Positions 31,575 through 41,132 of a stretch of DNA of 64,000 nt are shown here, one piece after another. The stretch lies in the NCBI GenBank assembly GCA_020721585.1, contig DYMK01000001.1:248001-312000 (forward strand). Reading direction: 5' to 3'. This DNA is from Sulfuricurvum sp. Its GTDB lineage: Bacteria > Campylobacterota > Campylobacteria > Campylobacterales > Sulfurimonadaceae. A program made the position numbers and the translations under genes. The first letter of the stretch is position 1. Each line of letters begins with the position of its first letter. The notes under the pieces are model-generated. The model did not search any database, was not told where the DNA came from, and saw nothing but the letters and a program-made list of their open reading frames with translations.

Positions 31575-33797
31575 TCACTCCACAACGGTTTCATTGGGGG
31601 TTCTGTTTTTGCATTTGGTACACTCAAACACCTCTTTATTTCGATAGGTACGTGGGGCTAACACCCCTGTACACCCTTCTACCTCACAGGGGGTTTGGGT
31701 GGGTTCAAATTTACTGATAAACGTACATTTAGGGTAGTGTTCACACCCCCAAAATGCCCCTCGTCGCGATTGTCTCCACGTGAGTTTTCCCCCACATTCA
31801 GGACAAGGAACCTCAGAAAATTTGGTCTCTTGGTTGAGGGTCTTGGTGTTTTTGCATTTGGGATAACCACTGCAGGCTAAAAATTGTCCATTGCGACCAT
31901 TCTTGATCACCATCGCACTGCCACATTTTTCGCACACCTCCTCACTCACTTCATCCGGTACGGTAGGATTGGCTTTTTGGTTGGCTTGAGTTTGTTCGGT
32001 GTATTTGCATTTAGGGAAACCGCTACAGGCAATAAACTCCCCAAAACGTCCCGAACGCAACAGCAACTCACTCCCACATTGGGGGCAATTGCGCCCCAAT
32101 GGAGTAGCGACCTTGAGACTTACGATGGCCTCTTTCCCCGCGGCTATTTTCTCCATAAAAGGGTGATAAAACTCCAGCAATAACGCTTGCCACGATTTCC
32201 CTTCTTCCCCGATTTCATCGAGTGTTTTTTCCATATTGGCGGTAAAACTGGCATTCACGATCTCGTCAAAATGTTTTTCGAGTAATTCAGTGACCGTAAA
32301 GGCGATTTCTGTGGGAAGAATAGCGCGTTTTTCCACTTCAATGTAATTACGTGCTTGCAACGTTGAGATGGTCGGAGCGTACGTAGAGGGTCGTCCGATC
32401 CCCTCGGATTCGAGTTTTTTAATGAGACTTGCTTCCGAATAACGGGAAGGGGGTTCGGTAAAATGTTGTTGGGCAGCAATGCTTTGAAGATCAATCGCAT
32501 CCCCTGTGGTGAGTTTGGGTAAGAGTTTGTCTTTGTCATCGCTCCCTAACACGCGGTAAAACCCATCAAACAGCAATCGACGACCCGTGGCACGGAAGTG
32601 GGCTTTGGGGGATTGGAAGGTGATGCTTTGTTGCTCAAAACGGGCATCGTTCATCTGACACGCCAAAAAGCGGTTGTAGATCAGACGGTAGAGTTTAATC
32701 TCATCGGGTTTAAGAAACGTTGCGGCAATCTCAGGGGTAAATGACAGCATTGTAGGGCGAATGGCTTCGTGCGCCTCTTGCGCCCCTTTGGATTTTTTGG
32801 TGTAGACTTTTGCCTCTTTGGGGAGATACGCTTTGCCATACGTGTTGCTAATGAGTTCACGGGCAGCTTCTAAAGCTTCGGTGGCAAGGTTAAGCGAATC
32901 GGTACGCATATAGGTGATGACCCCTGAGGTGCCTTCGGGGGTCTTGACCCCTTCGTACAATGCTTGAGCGACCATCATCGTCTTTTTGGGGGAGAAGCCC
33001 AATTGCGATGAGGCGGTTTGTTGCAGTGTTGAGGTCATAAACGGGGGAGGCGTAGAGGATTTACGCTCTTTGGTCTCGATCTCTCCCACGACAAACGCTT
33101 CATGCGCTAAGACTGCGACGATACGTTGCGCCTCATCTTCGGTACCAATGGTGAGTTTATCCATTTTTTGGGTCTCAAACTCGACTAAGGTAGCATCAAT
33201 ATCGGTTTTAAAGAGGGTGTCGATGCTCCAATACTCTTGAGGGACAAACGCCCGAATCTCACGCTCCCGATCGATGACGATTTTAAGGGTTGAGGATTGT
33301 ACCCGTCCTGCGGAAAGCCCTTTTTGAATCTTCGAGGCAAGCAGTGGTGAGAGTTTATACCCCACAATACGATCGAGTAATCGACGCGCTTGTTGGGCAT
33401 TGACCCGATCCATATCCAACGCACGAGGATTTTCTAGGGCGTGAATAATCGCATTTTTGGTGATTTCATGAAACACGATACGGGGAAGCGACTCAGGATC
33501 TTTCCCAATAGCATGGGCAATATGCCACCCAATTGCTTCCCCCTCACGATCCTCATCGGTCGCGAGGTAGATGGTGTCTGCTTTTTTAGCCAAGGCTTGA
33601 ATCTGTTTTACAATGGCGGTGCTGTCTTCACTGATCTTGTAATCAGGAACCAAGCTTGTCGCATCAATTTTAATCCCAAAACGGGCTTTGGGGAGGTCAC
33701 GAATATGCCCCTTTGAGGCAATCACTTCATAGTCACTGGAAAGAAAATTTTTAATAGTCTTTGCTTTTGCGGGTGATTCAACGATAATAAGTTTCAA
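31575..33797 (-). CDS. topA: DNA topoisomerase I
   Basis: Type IA topoisomerase that relaxes negative supercoils. The Toprim domain starts the protein (LIIVESPAKAKTI; DEDREGE near residue 82), the active-site Tyr is in GVITYMRTDS near residue 297, and GIGRPSTYAPTISTL follows. From about residue 565 there are four C4 zinc ribbon modules (CPQCG, CEKCG, CPECG, and CEVEGC..CTKC). Length 740 is typical of Campylobacterota. An A9 run and AT-rich spacer precede the gene; the SRP RNA gene lies divergently upstream. Confidence 0.97.
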   Translation of the reverse strand: MKLIIVESPAKAKTIKNFLSSDYEVIASKGHIRDLPKARFGIKIDATSLVPDYKISEDSTAIVKQIQALAKKADTIYLATDEDREGEAIGWHIAHAIGKDPESLPRIVFHEITKNAIIHALENPRALDMDRVNAQQARRLLDRIVGYKLSPLLASKIQKGLSAGRVQSSTLKIVIDREREIRAFVPQEYWSIDTLFKTDIDATLVEFETQKMDKLTIGTEDEAQRIVAVLAHEAFVVGEIETKERKSSTPPPFMTSTLQQTASSQLGFSPKKTMMVAQALYEGVKTPEGTSGVITYMRTDSLNLATEALEAARELISNTYGKAYLPKEAKVYTKKSKGAQEAHEAIRPTMLSFTPEIAATFLKPDEIKLYRLIYNRFLACQMNDARFEQQSITFQSPKAHFRATGRRLLFDGFYRVLGSDDKDKLLPKLTTGDAIDLQSIAAQQHFTEPPSRYSEASLIKKLESEGIGRPSTYAPTISTLQARNYIEVEKRAILPTEIAFTVTELLEKHFDEIVNASFTANMEKTLDEIGEEGKSWQALLLEFYHPFMEKIAAGKEAIVSLKVATPLGRNCPQCGSELLLRSGRFGEFIACSGFPKCKYTEQTQANQKANPTVPDEVSEEVCEKCGSAMVIKNGRNGQFLACSGYPKCKNTKTLNQETKFSEVPCPECGGKLTWRQSRRGAFWGCEHYPKCTFISKFEPTQTPCEVEGCTGVLAPRTYRNKEVFECTKCKNRTPNETVVE

Positions 33798-33877
33798 AGT
33801 AAAAGATCCTAAGTTATATTTTGGTGGAAGTGTAACAAAAAAAAAGGCGAAGTGACTAAAATTATTTTTTCTTCGCT

Positions 33878-33883
33878 TATAAT
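33878..33883 (+). promoter_or_regulatory. Candidate -10 box for the SRP RNA gene
   Basis: TATAAT 32 bases before the RNA body. A second, weaker candidate (CATAAT at 33906-33911) would start transcription close to the predicted RNA 5' end at about 33917, so which box is used is open. Confidence 0.4.
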
Positions 33884-33914
33884 CCTATTATAAGGTAGTT
33901 ATCGGCATAATTTC

Positions 33915-34031
33915 GGTTCTCTTCATCAGACCTGTGCAAGGGTGTGTGTTAAGCACCGTGTCAGGACAGGAATGTAGCAGCACACTTAATCATGTTTTGT
34001 GCCGCAGGTATCTGGTGGAGAGTCTCCTTTT
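33915..34031 (+). ncRNA. ffs: 4.5S signal recognition particle RNA (small bacterial type)
   Basis: The conserved SRP domain IV is complete: GTCAGG-ACA-GGAA-TGT-AGCAGC at 33960-33981, with a GGAA tetraloop closed by ACA/TGT and the asymmetric internal loop that binds the Ffh M domain. Flanking segments (ACCTG at 33930-33934 with CAGGT at 34005-34009; TCTC with GAGA further out) close a long hairpin of about 110 nucleotides. A T-run at about 34026-34032 supplies the terminator. The RNA works with Ffh and FtsY in co-translational targeting of membrane proteins. It sits between topA and rnhB, with no overlapping gene. Confidence 0.93.
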
Positions 34032-34047
34032 TTACTTCCCTTATTTT

Positions 34048-34275
34048 TTATTCTTGTCGATGACTACCCACTTTACACCCTGCTGATGGACTGGGCGGAT
34101 TGGCTTTTAAATACTGTAAATCTTCATACGCTTGTTTTAGCACTTTACTTTCGCGTAAGAGTGGCAACATTTTTTGATCTTTTTCGGTTAATGAAAGAGA
34201 CATATCCTGCAATACGGTTTTTACTTCATGATCGACGGCGGCTAGGGCAGATTCGATATGGATAAGAGATACCAT
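34048..34275 (-). CDS. Small uncharacterised protein, 75 residues
   Basis: Start ATG at 34275 is preceded by CAGGAG at 8-base spacing, which supports expression. The protein is mostly helical and charged (HIESALAAVDHEVKTVLQDM then LTEKDQKMLPLLRESKVLKQ), possibly coiled-coil, with a Pro/Gly-rich tail containing one Cys. No signal peptide, membrane helix or catalytic motif is visible. It is downstream of rnhB by 42 bases on the same strand and converges on the SRP RNA gene. Family unknown. Confidence 0.65.
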   Translation of the reverse strand: MVSLIHIESALAAVDHEVKTVLQDMSLSLTEKDQKMLPLLRESKVLKQAYEDLQYLKANPPSPSAGCKVGSHRQE

Positions 34276-34317
34276 GGGTGTGACTCCTGTTTTTTTGGGG
34301 ATTATAACGATGCGGTT

Positions 34318-34866
34318 CTAAAATAAAAGGGGTTGTAGCGACTTAATTTTGAAACTTTGTCGATGGATAGGGCAATAGCCATACGTAGCAATTGCGTTTA
34401 CGTGCGCTGCGGTTCCGTATCCTTTATGATTTTGAAATCCGTATTGAGGATAGATCAGGGCGTATTCTCTCATCTCTCGATCCCGTGTCACTTTGGCAAG
34501 TATCGAAGCTGCACTCACCTCAGGGATGGTCGCATCGGCTTTGACCAAAGTACGCAGATTTTTTACCCCAAACGTTTGATTCCCATCATAGAGATACTCA
34601 GCCTCCCCAATCACCGCCATAATCTCTCGTAATCCCGTAGCCAAACACCATGAAAGCCCTTTTTCATCCAAAGTTTTCGCATCAAACGAAACAATGTGAT
34701 AAGTAGAATGGTGACAAATACGATCAAAGAGCTGTTCCCGTTTTTTTTCGGTCAATTTTTTCGAGTCATTGAGTCCTTGAATATTTTGGTGCAAAATAAC
34801 CCCCGCCAGCGTCAGTGATCCTGCCAATGGTCCCCGTCCTGCTTCATCAATACCACATAAGTGCAT
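34318..34866 (-). CDS. rnhB: Ribonuclease HII
   Basis: Cuts RNA in RNA-DNA hybrids, including single misincorporated ribonucleotides. Active-site acids lie in CGIDEAGRGPLAG at residues 4-16, in the Asp of YLYDGNQTF, and in the Lys-Ala-Asp of LVKADATIPEVSAASILAKV. The C-terminal HKGYGTAAHVNAIATYG is diagnostic. I start at the ATG at 34866, 4 bases after GGAGGG, giving 182 residues; the upstream open frame (to 34953) contributes 29 extra residues with no family similarity and crosses an intergenic repeat. Confidence 0.95.
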   Translation of the reverse strand: MHLCGIDEAGRGPLAGSLTLAGVILHQNIQGLNDSKKLTEKKREQLFDRICHHSTYHIVSFDAKTLDEKGLSWCLATGLREIMAVIGEAEYLYDGNQTFGVKNLRTLVKADATIPEVSAASILAKVTRDREMREYALIYPQYGFQNHKGYGTAAHVNAIATYGYCPIHRQSFKIKSLQPLLF

Positions 34867-34948
34867 CGTTCCCTCCGTGTGCGATTTTCGTTTGAAATGG
34901 AGGGGATATAATAACCAAAAATGGGTTATTGCGGACGTGACTTTCTCC

Positions 34949-35005
34949 GTCATGCTGAACTTGATTCAGCATCTCTTTTAGACCCTGAGTCACGTTTAGT
35001 ATGAC
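34949..35005. repeat. Dispersed composite palindrome, CTGAA-type
   Basis: GTCATGCTGAACTTGATTCA (then GCATCT) has a perfect ATGCTGAA/TTCAGCAT stem, joined by CTTTTAGACC to a second, degenerate unit (CCTGAGTCACGTTTAGTATGAC-like). The double-unit layout recurs at 36474-36534 and 58138-58205. Confidence 0.75.
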
Positions 35006-35087
35006 ACAATCCAGTTAAAAAATCCTTCTCGGTAACACTCAAATACCAACCCTGATAGGTAAACAAAAAGTTTTATAACGTTTTATT

Positions 35088-35093
35088 TATAAT
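35088..35093 (+). promoter_or_regulatory. Probable -10 box for the CT-repeat outer membrane protein gene
   Basis: TATAAT 57 bases before the ATG at 35150, in an AT-rich region free of genes. Confidence 0.5.
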
Positions 35094-35149
35094 TTAGATA
35101 AGGAAGACTAGAATTGAAACTGCCTCATATAACACGCAAGGAGCTACCC

Positions 35150-36435
35150 ATGAAAAAACACGTCGCCCGTCTCTCTCTCTCTCTCTCTCTCTTCTAGCAC
35201 TAACCACCACCCAAGTATCGGCTGCTGATTTATTTAGTATCGATGGTTCGGCCAATGGAACCAGTGCGTATGTCGGAGCCAACAACCTAACGCAATTGAT
35301 CAATTTGGTCACCCAAACCAGTGGAATACAATCGTATTTGCCCACCTACACCGATACGTCTGCTGCGAATTTGAATGCTAATTTCCGTGGTTTACCCGTT
35401 TCGTTTAGCTATGCGGCTAACAGTACCACCCTTATTATGTCTGTCCCTGCCATTGGCTTAAACCAATCTTTTACCGGTGCTACCCGTGCTGATAGCCAAA
35501 GTCTCTTAACCGATTGGTTTAAATCATCAGGTCAAGGTGCCATAGAGCAATTTATGAAAAAATTAGCCGCCGTCTCTCCTGTCGATCCGATCGCGGGGAA
35601 TCCAAGCTCGTTGATGTCACAAAGCAGTACGGCGAGTTTTAACAATGGTGTCAGTGCCGTGGTTGAGCAAACTCCCTCTACAAATCTTGCCAATGTCTCT
35701 ATTATTCGCGCCAATACGGCTCCCTTGGGTACATCCTACCTCGCAACCAGTCAAGCGGGACTGGAAAGTAAACTCTATTCATTGCCTTTGGCATACTCTT
35801 TTAGTTTCAGTGATAACCCAGGTAAAAAAATCAACATTATGCTCCCTATATCACTTTCAGATACCCAAGGGGCAAAAGCAGTTTCGTTGGGATTAGGGGT
35901 GAGCATGAACTTCCCTATCCAAAAAAATTGGGTTCTCACCCCAGCATACAGCTATGGTGTTTCAGCGTCAGTGGATATGGGATCGGTGGGACAAGTCGAA
36001 ACAGGAAGTGTGACCAGTGCCTTTAAACTTGATACTGCTAATGGATATGCCATTATGGGCAATATGGTGGGATACACCCAAACAACGACACGATTGTATT
36101 CAGGAGCGTACGCTTTTGATCCAGGGATTAAAAATACGGTCTATAAAAATGGGTTGATTTATGGATTTAATACCGACTCCTTTATGCCCCATTCCTCTTT
36201 GGAAGTGTTTGCGACCAATACTCTCTTTACTGGAACAGAACTCTATCTTAAAACCTACAATGAGTATGGATTCTCGTATGGTTTGACTAAAATTCATGAA
36301 GAGAGTCTAGGCGATGCTGATTTAGCCCAAAAAGTGATTCGACAAACCGTGAGTAAACTACGCGTAGGATTGACCTATCTCGATGGAGGAAGCAAAACCA
36401 AAGGGGTACAGCTTAATTTTGGATACAGTTTTTAA
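35150..36435 (+). CDS. Phase-variable outer membrane protein, OFF in this sequence
   Basis: The ATG at 35150 follows AAGGAG by 8 bases and opens a signal peptide (MKKHVARLSLSLS), but an 11-unit CT repeat throws the frame into a TAG at 35195. Removing one CT (or adding two) joins it exactly to the long downstream frame and gives a complete signal peptide ending QVSA before ADLFSIDG, and a product of about 427 residues. The mature protein has alternating beta-strand patterns, no Cys, and ends in Phe (QLNFGYSF), the C-terminal signature of an outer membrane beta-barrel. The downstream frame alone could only start at a TTG at 35296, without a signal peptide. Repeats in this position switch Helicobacter outer membrane proteins such as OipA on and off. 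A sequencing slip is the alternative. Confidence 0.8.
35171..35192 (+). repeat. (CT)11 dinucleotide repeat in signal-peptide codons
   Basis: Eleven uninterrupted CT units coding alternating Leu-Ser within the hydrophobic core of the signal peptide. With 11 units the frame is broken; with 10 or 13 it is open. This is the classic design of a slipped-strand contingency locus. Confidence 0.97.
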
Positions 36436-36473
36436 GTTCTACCCTATCATTGCGGACTCGATCCACAATTTTT

Positions 36474-36534
36474 AGACCCTGAATCAAGTTCAGGGTGACA
36501 AACCCTGTCATTCCCATGAAAACGGGAATCCAGC
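36474..36534. repeat. Two adjacent dispersed palindromes
   Basis: AGACCCTGAATCAAGTTCAG (then GGTGAC) at 36474-36499 has a perfect CCCTGAA/TTCAGGG stem. A GC-type unit, GTCATTCCC..GGGAATCCAGC, follows at 36507-36534. Both unit types of the family thus occur side by side in the gap between two outer membrane protein genes. Confidence 0.75.
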
Positions 36535-36636
36535 TTGAGAAAAAATTCGGTATGATACACACTGTCATTTCCAAAAAAAATGGAGATGTAATACACACGT
36601 TGGGTACAGCCCAAAACGTGCATTAAAAAAGGATAG

Positions 36637-37320
36637 ATGATGTTTAAAAAAAGTTTATTAGCCCTCTCATTGAGTGCCTCTATGGCATCGGCTGCTATGC
36701 TATTAGGATTTGGTGCAGAGGCAGATTATTATGCTCCTGTCGCTAGCGGTACGTTTGGGTACACCAGTAATGGAACAACCAGTGCGACCCATTTTGACAG
36801 TACGAGTCAAGGGACGTATCAAGTGGGGGCGTTTTTTGAACATCCGGTTCCTTTGATTCCTAATATCCGTATCGATGCCACACCGCGCACGTCATTTACG
36901 GGTTCTAATGGCGCGTTGGGAACCAATACGGTCTCCATTAACCAAACGGACATTACGCCGTATTACGAAATTTTGGACAATGTCGTTGAATTGGACATTG
37001 GGGTAACGCTCAAAATGTTGGATGTCACCGTAGGGGGAACCGCCAACCAAACCTTAACTCAAGCGATCCCCATGGGATATGTTGCTGGAGCGATTAATCT
37101 CGTGGGAACAGGGCTTCATTTGATGGGAAATGTAAAATATTTGGGTCACAACAGCGATTATTTTATGGATGGTCGGGTGAAAGCGGTTTGGGATATTTCC
37201 AAAGGATTCCAAGCAGAAGTGGGGTATCGCCAAGAGTCATTGCAACTTAATAACCATTTTGGAGTCACTTCAGATGTCAAAATTCAAGGACCGTTTGCAG
37301 GGTTAGCGTATACATTCTAA
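36637..37320 (+). CDS. TIGR04219-type outer membrane beta-barrel protein
   Basis: A 227-residue protein with signal peptide MMFKKSLLALSLSASMASAA and a C-terminal barrel signature ending in Phe (GPFAGLAYTF). The pattern LGFGAEADYYAP, then PNIRIDATPRTSF, DITPYYEILDNVVELDIGV and DGRVKAVWDISKGFQAEVGYR matches the TIGR04219 family of Campylobacterota, whose function is unknown. AAAGGA precedes the tandem ATG start; the second ATG is equally possible. It follows the phase-variable barrel gene by 201 bases that hold two repeat units, so it probably has its own promoter (TATGAT near 36551 is a candidate). Confidence 0.85.
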   Translation: MMFKKSLLALSLSASMASAAMLLGFGAEADYYAPVASGTFGYTSNGTTSATHFDSTSQGTYQVGAFFEHPVPLIPNIRIDATPRTSFTGSNGALGTNTVSINQTDITPYYEILDNVVELDIGVTLKMLDVTVGGTANQTLTQAIPMGYVAGAINLVGTGLHLMGNVKYLGHNSDYFMDGRVKAVWDISKGFQAEVGYRQESLQLNNHFGVTSDVKIQGPFAGLAYTF

Positions 37321-37373
37321 CTTTTTGTCATTACAATAATGATATAAGTTTTAGAAAATTCAGAAGAGAGAAA

Positions 37374-37391
37374 TTGCCCCAAACGGGGCAA
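37374..37391 (-). terminator. Hairpin downstream of fusA
   Basis: TTGCCCC and GGGGCAA form a perfect 7-bp stem around AAAC, 17 bases past the fusA stop on the minus strand. The tail is pyrimidine-rich (TTTCTCTCTTCT) rather than a pure T run. Confidence 0.6.
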
Positions 37392-37407
37392 GAGGAGAGA
37401 AAATCGC

Positions 37408-39492
37408 TTAGCTGTTACGCTTTTTGATAATCTCTTCGGCAACGTTGCGAGGAACTTCTTCGTAATGATCGAATTCCATAGAATAACTTGCACGTCCTTG
37501 GGTGGCTGAACGAAGGTCAGTTGAGTAACCGAACATTTCAGAAAGAGGAACGAACGCATCAACAATCTTGTTACCTGAACGGTCACCCATGTTGTTAACT
37601 TGTCCACGACGACGGTTAAGGTCACCGATAACATCCCCCATGAAGTTTTCAGGAACTTCAACTTCCACTTTCATCATAGGCTCTAAGATTGCTGGGTTTG
37701 CTTTACGGCATGCCTCTTTGAATCCCATGGATGCAGCAAGTTTAAACGCCATCTCAGAGGAGTCAACTTCGTGGTATGAACCATCATACAAGGTAACTTC
37801 GATGTCTTCGATTGGGTAACCTGCCAAGACACCTTTAGCCATTGCTTCTTTACACCCTTTTTCAACCGCAGGGATATACTCTTTAGGGATAACTCCCCCT
37901 TTGATTTCATTGTTAAAGGTGTAACCCGTTCCTGCAACGCCTGGCTTAACGATCAAATACACGTGACCGAATTGTCCACGTCCACCTGATTGTTTGGCGT
38001 ATTTGTATTCTTGTTTCACTTCTGCACGGATAGACTCACGGTAAGCAACTTGAGGCGCACCTACTTCTGCTTCCACTTTGAATTCACGGAACATACGGTC
38101 AACAAGGATCTCTAGGTGAAGTTCACCCATACCACTGATGATGGTTTGTCCTGTCTCTTCATCCGTATGAACACGGAAAGAAGGATCCTCAGCTGCCAAT
38201 TTCGCAAGAGCAATCCCCATTTTTTCTTGGTCAGGTTTGGTTTTTGGCTCAACGGCAACCGAGATAACAGGTTCAGGGAAGTGCATACGCTCTAATACCA
38301 AACGCTCTTTTTCGTCACAAAGAGTATCTCCTGTCGTGGTATCTTTAAGACCCACAACCGCTCCGATTTCCCCTGCGTAAAGCGATTTGATCTCTTCACG
38401 TTTATTCGCGTGCATTTTTACGATACGTCCGATACGCTCTTTTTTACCTTTGATGGTATTGTAAGCATACGTACCTGATTCAAGAACACCACGGTAAACA
38501 CGTACGAAAGTCAATTGCCCTACGAAAGGATCGGTCATAATTTTGAACGCAAGACCGGCAAAAGGCGCATCGTCCGTTGAAGGAACTTCAACTTCAACTT
38601 CTTCATCGTCTTCCATTGTCCCTTTGATTGCGGCAACTTCCAATGGAGATGGGAGATAATCGATAACCGCATCCAAAAGGGTTTGAACCCCTTTGTTTTT
38701 AAACGCAGTTCCACACGTCATAGGGATGATCTCCATTTTAAGACAACCCGCTTTAATTCCGCGCATAATCTCTTCGTTGTTGAGTTCACCCTCTTCAAAG
38801 AATTTTTCCATCAACGAATCATCGCCCTCAGCAGCCGCTTCCATCATTTTGGCGCGATACTCTTCTGCTTTTTCCATCAAATCCGCAGGAATTTCTTCTT
38901 CACGGTAGTTTGAACCCATAGCCGCGTCTTCATCCCAAAGGATCGCTTTCATTTTGACCAAATCAATGATTCCTTTGAATTGATCTTCAGCACCAATAGG
39001 CAATTGGATGGGGATAGGATTGGCTTTCAGACGGGTACGGATTTGATCTTCCACGTTGTAAAAATCTGCCCCTGTACGGTCCATTTTATTAACAAAAACC
39101 ATACGAGGAACCCCATAACGGTTTGCTTGTCGCCATACGGTTTCGGATTGTGGTTGAACCCCACCTACCGCACAAAATACCGCTACTGCACCATCAAGTA
39201 CCCGCATAGAACGCTCAACTTCAATGGTGAAGTCAACGTGGCCTGGAGTATCGATGATATTAATTTGCGTTTTACGCCATTCACAGGTAGTTGCAGCTGA
39301 AGTGATCGTGATACCACGCTCTTGCTCTTGCTCCATCCAGTCCATCGTTGCTGCACCTTCGTGAACCTCACCGATTTTGTGTGAAACACCCGTGTAGAAC
39401 AAAATACGTTCTGTTGTGGTTGTTTTACCCGCGTCAATGTGTGCCGCGATACCGATATTTCTAACGTCTTCTAGTTTATGGGATCTTGCCAT
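37408..39492 (-). CDS. fusA: Translation elongation factor G
   Basis: GTPase that drives ribosomal translocation and helps ribosome recycling. Seen: G1 [12 protein letters not shown] at residues 17-28, switch [27 protein letters not shown], and domain [17 protein letters not shown] and PVEDIEV-like [22 protein letters not shown]. Length 694 is standard. It is the last gene of the rpsL-rpsG-fusA operon, 78 bases after rpsG. AAGGC precedes the ATG. Confidence 0.98.
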   Translation of the reverse strand: MARSHKLEDVRNIGIAAHIDAGKTTTTERILFYTGVSHKIGEVHEGAATMDWMEQEQERGITITSAATTCEWRKTQINIIDTPGHVDFTIEVERSMRVLDGAVAVFCAVGGVQPQSETVWRQANRYGVPRMVFVNKMDRTGADFYNVEDQIRTRLKANPIPIQLPIGAEDQFKGIIDLVKMKAILWDEDAAMGSNYREEEIPADLMEKAEEYRAKMMEAAAEGDDSLMEKFFEEGELNNEEIMRGIKAGCLKMEIIPMTCGTAFKNKGVQTLLDAVIDYLPSPLEVAAIKGTMEDDEEVEVEVPSTDDAPFAGLAFKIMTDPFVGQLTFVRVYRGVLESGTYAYNTIKGKKERIGRIVKMHANKREEIKSLYAGEIGAVVGLKDTTTGDTLCDEKERLVLERMHFPEPVISVAVEPKTKPDQEKMGIALAKLAAEDPSFRVHTDEETGQTIISGMGELHLEILVDRMFREFKVEAEVGAPQVAYRESIRAEVKQEYKYAKQSGGRGQFGHVYLIVKPGVAGTGYTFNNEIKGGVIPKEYIPAVEKGCKEAMAKGVLAGYPIEDIEVTLYDGSYHEVDSSEMAFKLAASMGFKEACRKANPAILEPMMKVEVEVPENFMGDVIGDLNRRRGQVNNMGDRSGNKIVDAFVPLSEMFGYSTDLRSATQGRASYSMEFDHYEEVPRNVAEEIIKKRNS

Positions 39493-39570
39493 GATAATAG
39501 CCTTAAAGAGTAGTTTTATTTGGGAGAAATGATAACCCGTGATGGGTTATCAAAAGGTTACGAGTAACGA

Positions 39571-40068
<498 letters not shown>

Positions 40069-40112
40069 TCAAAAAACGGTCATCAAAAACCGATTCTTGT
40101 CAGACTAATAGA

Positions 40113-40493
40113 CTATTTTTTAGCCTTAGCTTTTTTCGTTCCGTATTTAGAACGGGATACTTTACGGTCTTTAACACCCGCAGTATCAAGAGCACCACGT
40201 ACGATATGGTATTTAACCCCTGGTAAATCTTTTACACGACCACCACGAACCAATACGATTGAGTGCTCTTGCAAGTTGTGACCCTCACCACCGATATAAC
40301 TAATTACTTCAAACCCTGAAGTCAAACGAACTTTAGCAACTTTACGAAGCGCGGAGTTAGGTTTTTTAGGGGTTGTAGTATATACACGAGTACACACACC
40401 ACGACGTTGTGGGCATGACACCAAAGCGGGTGATTTTGATTTTTTCACTACCGCTTGTCGCTCTTTACGAATAAGTTGGTTGATTGTTGGCAC
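40113..40493 (-). CDS. rpsL: 30S ribosomal protein S12
   Basis: A 126-residue decoding-centre protein. The family core is clear: [70 protein letters not shown] and [15 protein letters not shown]. The KKPNS loop is the wild-type, streptomycin-sensitive form. The start is GTG at 40493, 5 bases after AAGGAG; the longer ATG-started frame to 40538 adds 15 residues absent from S12 proteins. It heads the rpsL-rpsG-fusA operon. Confidence 0.97.
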   Translation of the reverse strand: MPTINQLIRKERQAVVKKSKSPALVSCPQRRGVCTRVYTTTPKKPNSALRKVAKVRLTSGFEVISYIGGEGHNLQEHSIVLVRGGRVKDLPGVKYHIVRGALDTAGVKDRKVSRSKYGTKKAKAKK

Positions 40494-40562
40494 ACAATCT
40501 CCTTGTTTTGAAATGTTCCAGTAGAATTTTAGATCCACCCGTAGGGGACTAATAAACGCGAA

Positions 40563-40568
40563 ATAATA
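40563..40568 (-). promoter_or_regulatory. Candidate -10 box for rpsL-rpsG-fusA
   Basis: TATTAT on the minus strand, 70-75 bases before the GTG start of rpsL, with AT-rich DNA (TTGATTAAAAAC) upstream. Confidence 0.4.
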
Positions 40569-40607
40569 CTTGATTGTTGATTAAAAACAGCTTACTTTAA
40601 GGAAGTT

Positions 40608-41132
40608 TTAAAGGGGGAAGTCCCTTTTTAAGGCAATTTTGTGTGTGATTTCAAACAAATCCTGAGGCGAAATACAGTTTGGTTTATGCTGACTAATGGG
40701 TTTAAAACTCTCTCTATAAGGTTGGTAACGGTCATGACCACTTCGCTGCATCAAGCGGTAAGCGTAAAGTAGATCATCCGCATTGCTTTTAGAACAGAAC
40801 CATCGCTTTTTGCTGTGCCATCCCAGTCGAAAAATTTGGGAAAAAACAATCCCCATCCAATCGTAGTGGGTTCCATTTTTGCGTACTTGTCGTCGTTCTA
40901 CCCGATCGACAATTTCAACGGGTAATATCAGTGTACACACATCCCACTCATCCGGATCAATCTCCAGTGTATGGGTTCGTGAAATAAAGGTGAATCGGTC
41001 ATTAGAGTGGTACAATCCATCACTGCGTCCAAATTCACAATGGGCATACAAGCTGGATGTCCACACCCGTATGAGCCGTTCGGCTAGGGTTCCTGACCCT
41101 TTATAAAAAATGATGCTAATGCTTTTAGTCAT
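40608..41132 (-). CDS. Putative permuted papain-fold (YiiX-like) cysteine hydrolase
   Basis: A 174-residue protein starting at the ATG at 41132, which overlaps the phosphoesterase stop (ATGACTAA, 8 bases). An SLYAHCEFG motif (His31, Glu33) near the start and WFCSKS (Cys near 113) fit the His-then-Cys order of circularly permuted NlpC/P60 proteins such as YiiX/YebB (DUF830). That family cleaves amide or ester bonds in peptidoglycan or lipid substrates. No signal peptide is visible. Coupling to an LpxH-like enzyme suggests a link to lipid A or envelope metabolism, which is inference. The 30-residue upstream extension of the frame lies wholly inside the neighbouring gene and is not used. Confidence 0.65.
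   Translation of the reverse strand: MTKSISIIFYKGSGTLAERLIRVWTSSLYAHCEFGRSDGLYHSNDRFTFISRTHTLEIDPDEWDVCTLILPVEIVDRVERRQVRKNGTHYDWMGIVFSQIFRLGWHSKKRWFCSKSNADDLLYAYRLMQRSGHDRYQPYRESFKPISQHKPNCISPQDLFEITHKIALKRDFPL

Noticed and set aside
35296-36435. Stand-alone 379-codon gene starting at TTG 35296
   Set aside because: It would lack a signal peptide and ribosome binding site, while the upstream ATG at 35150 with a CT repeat supplies both.
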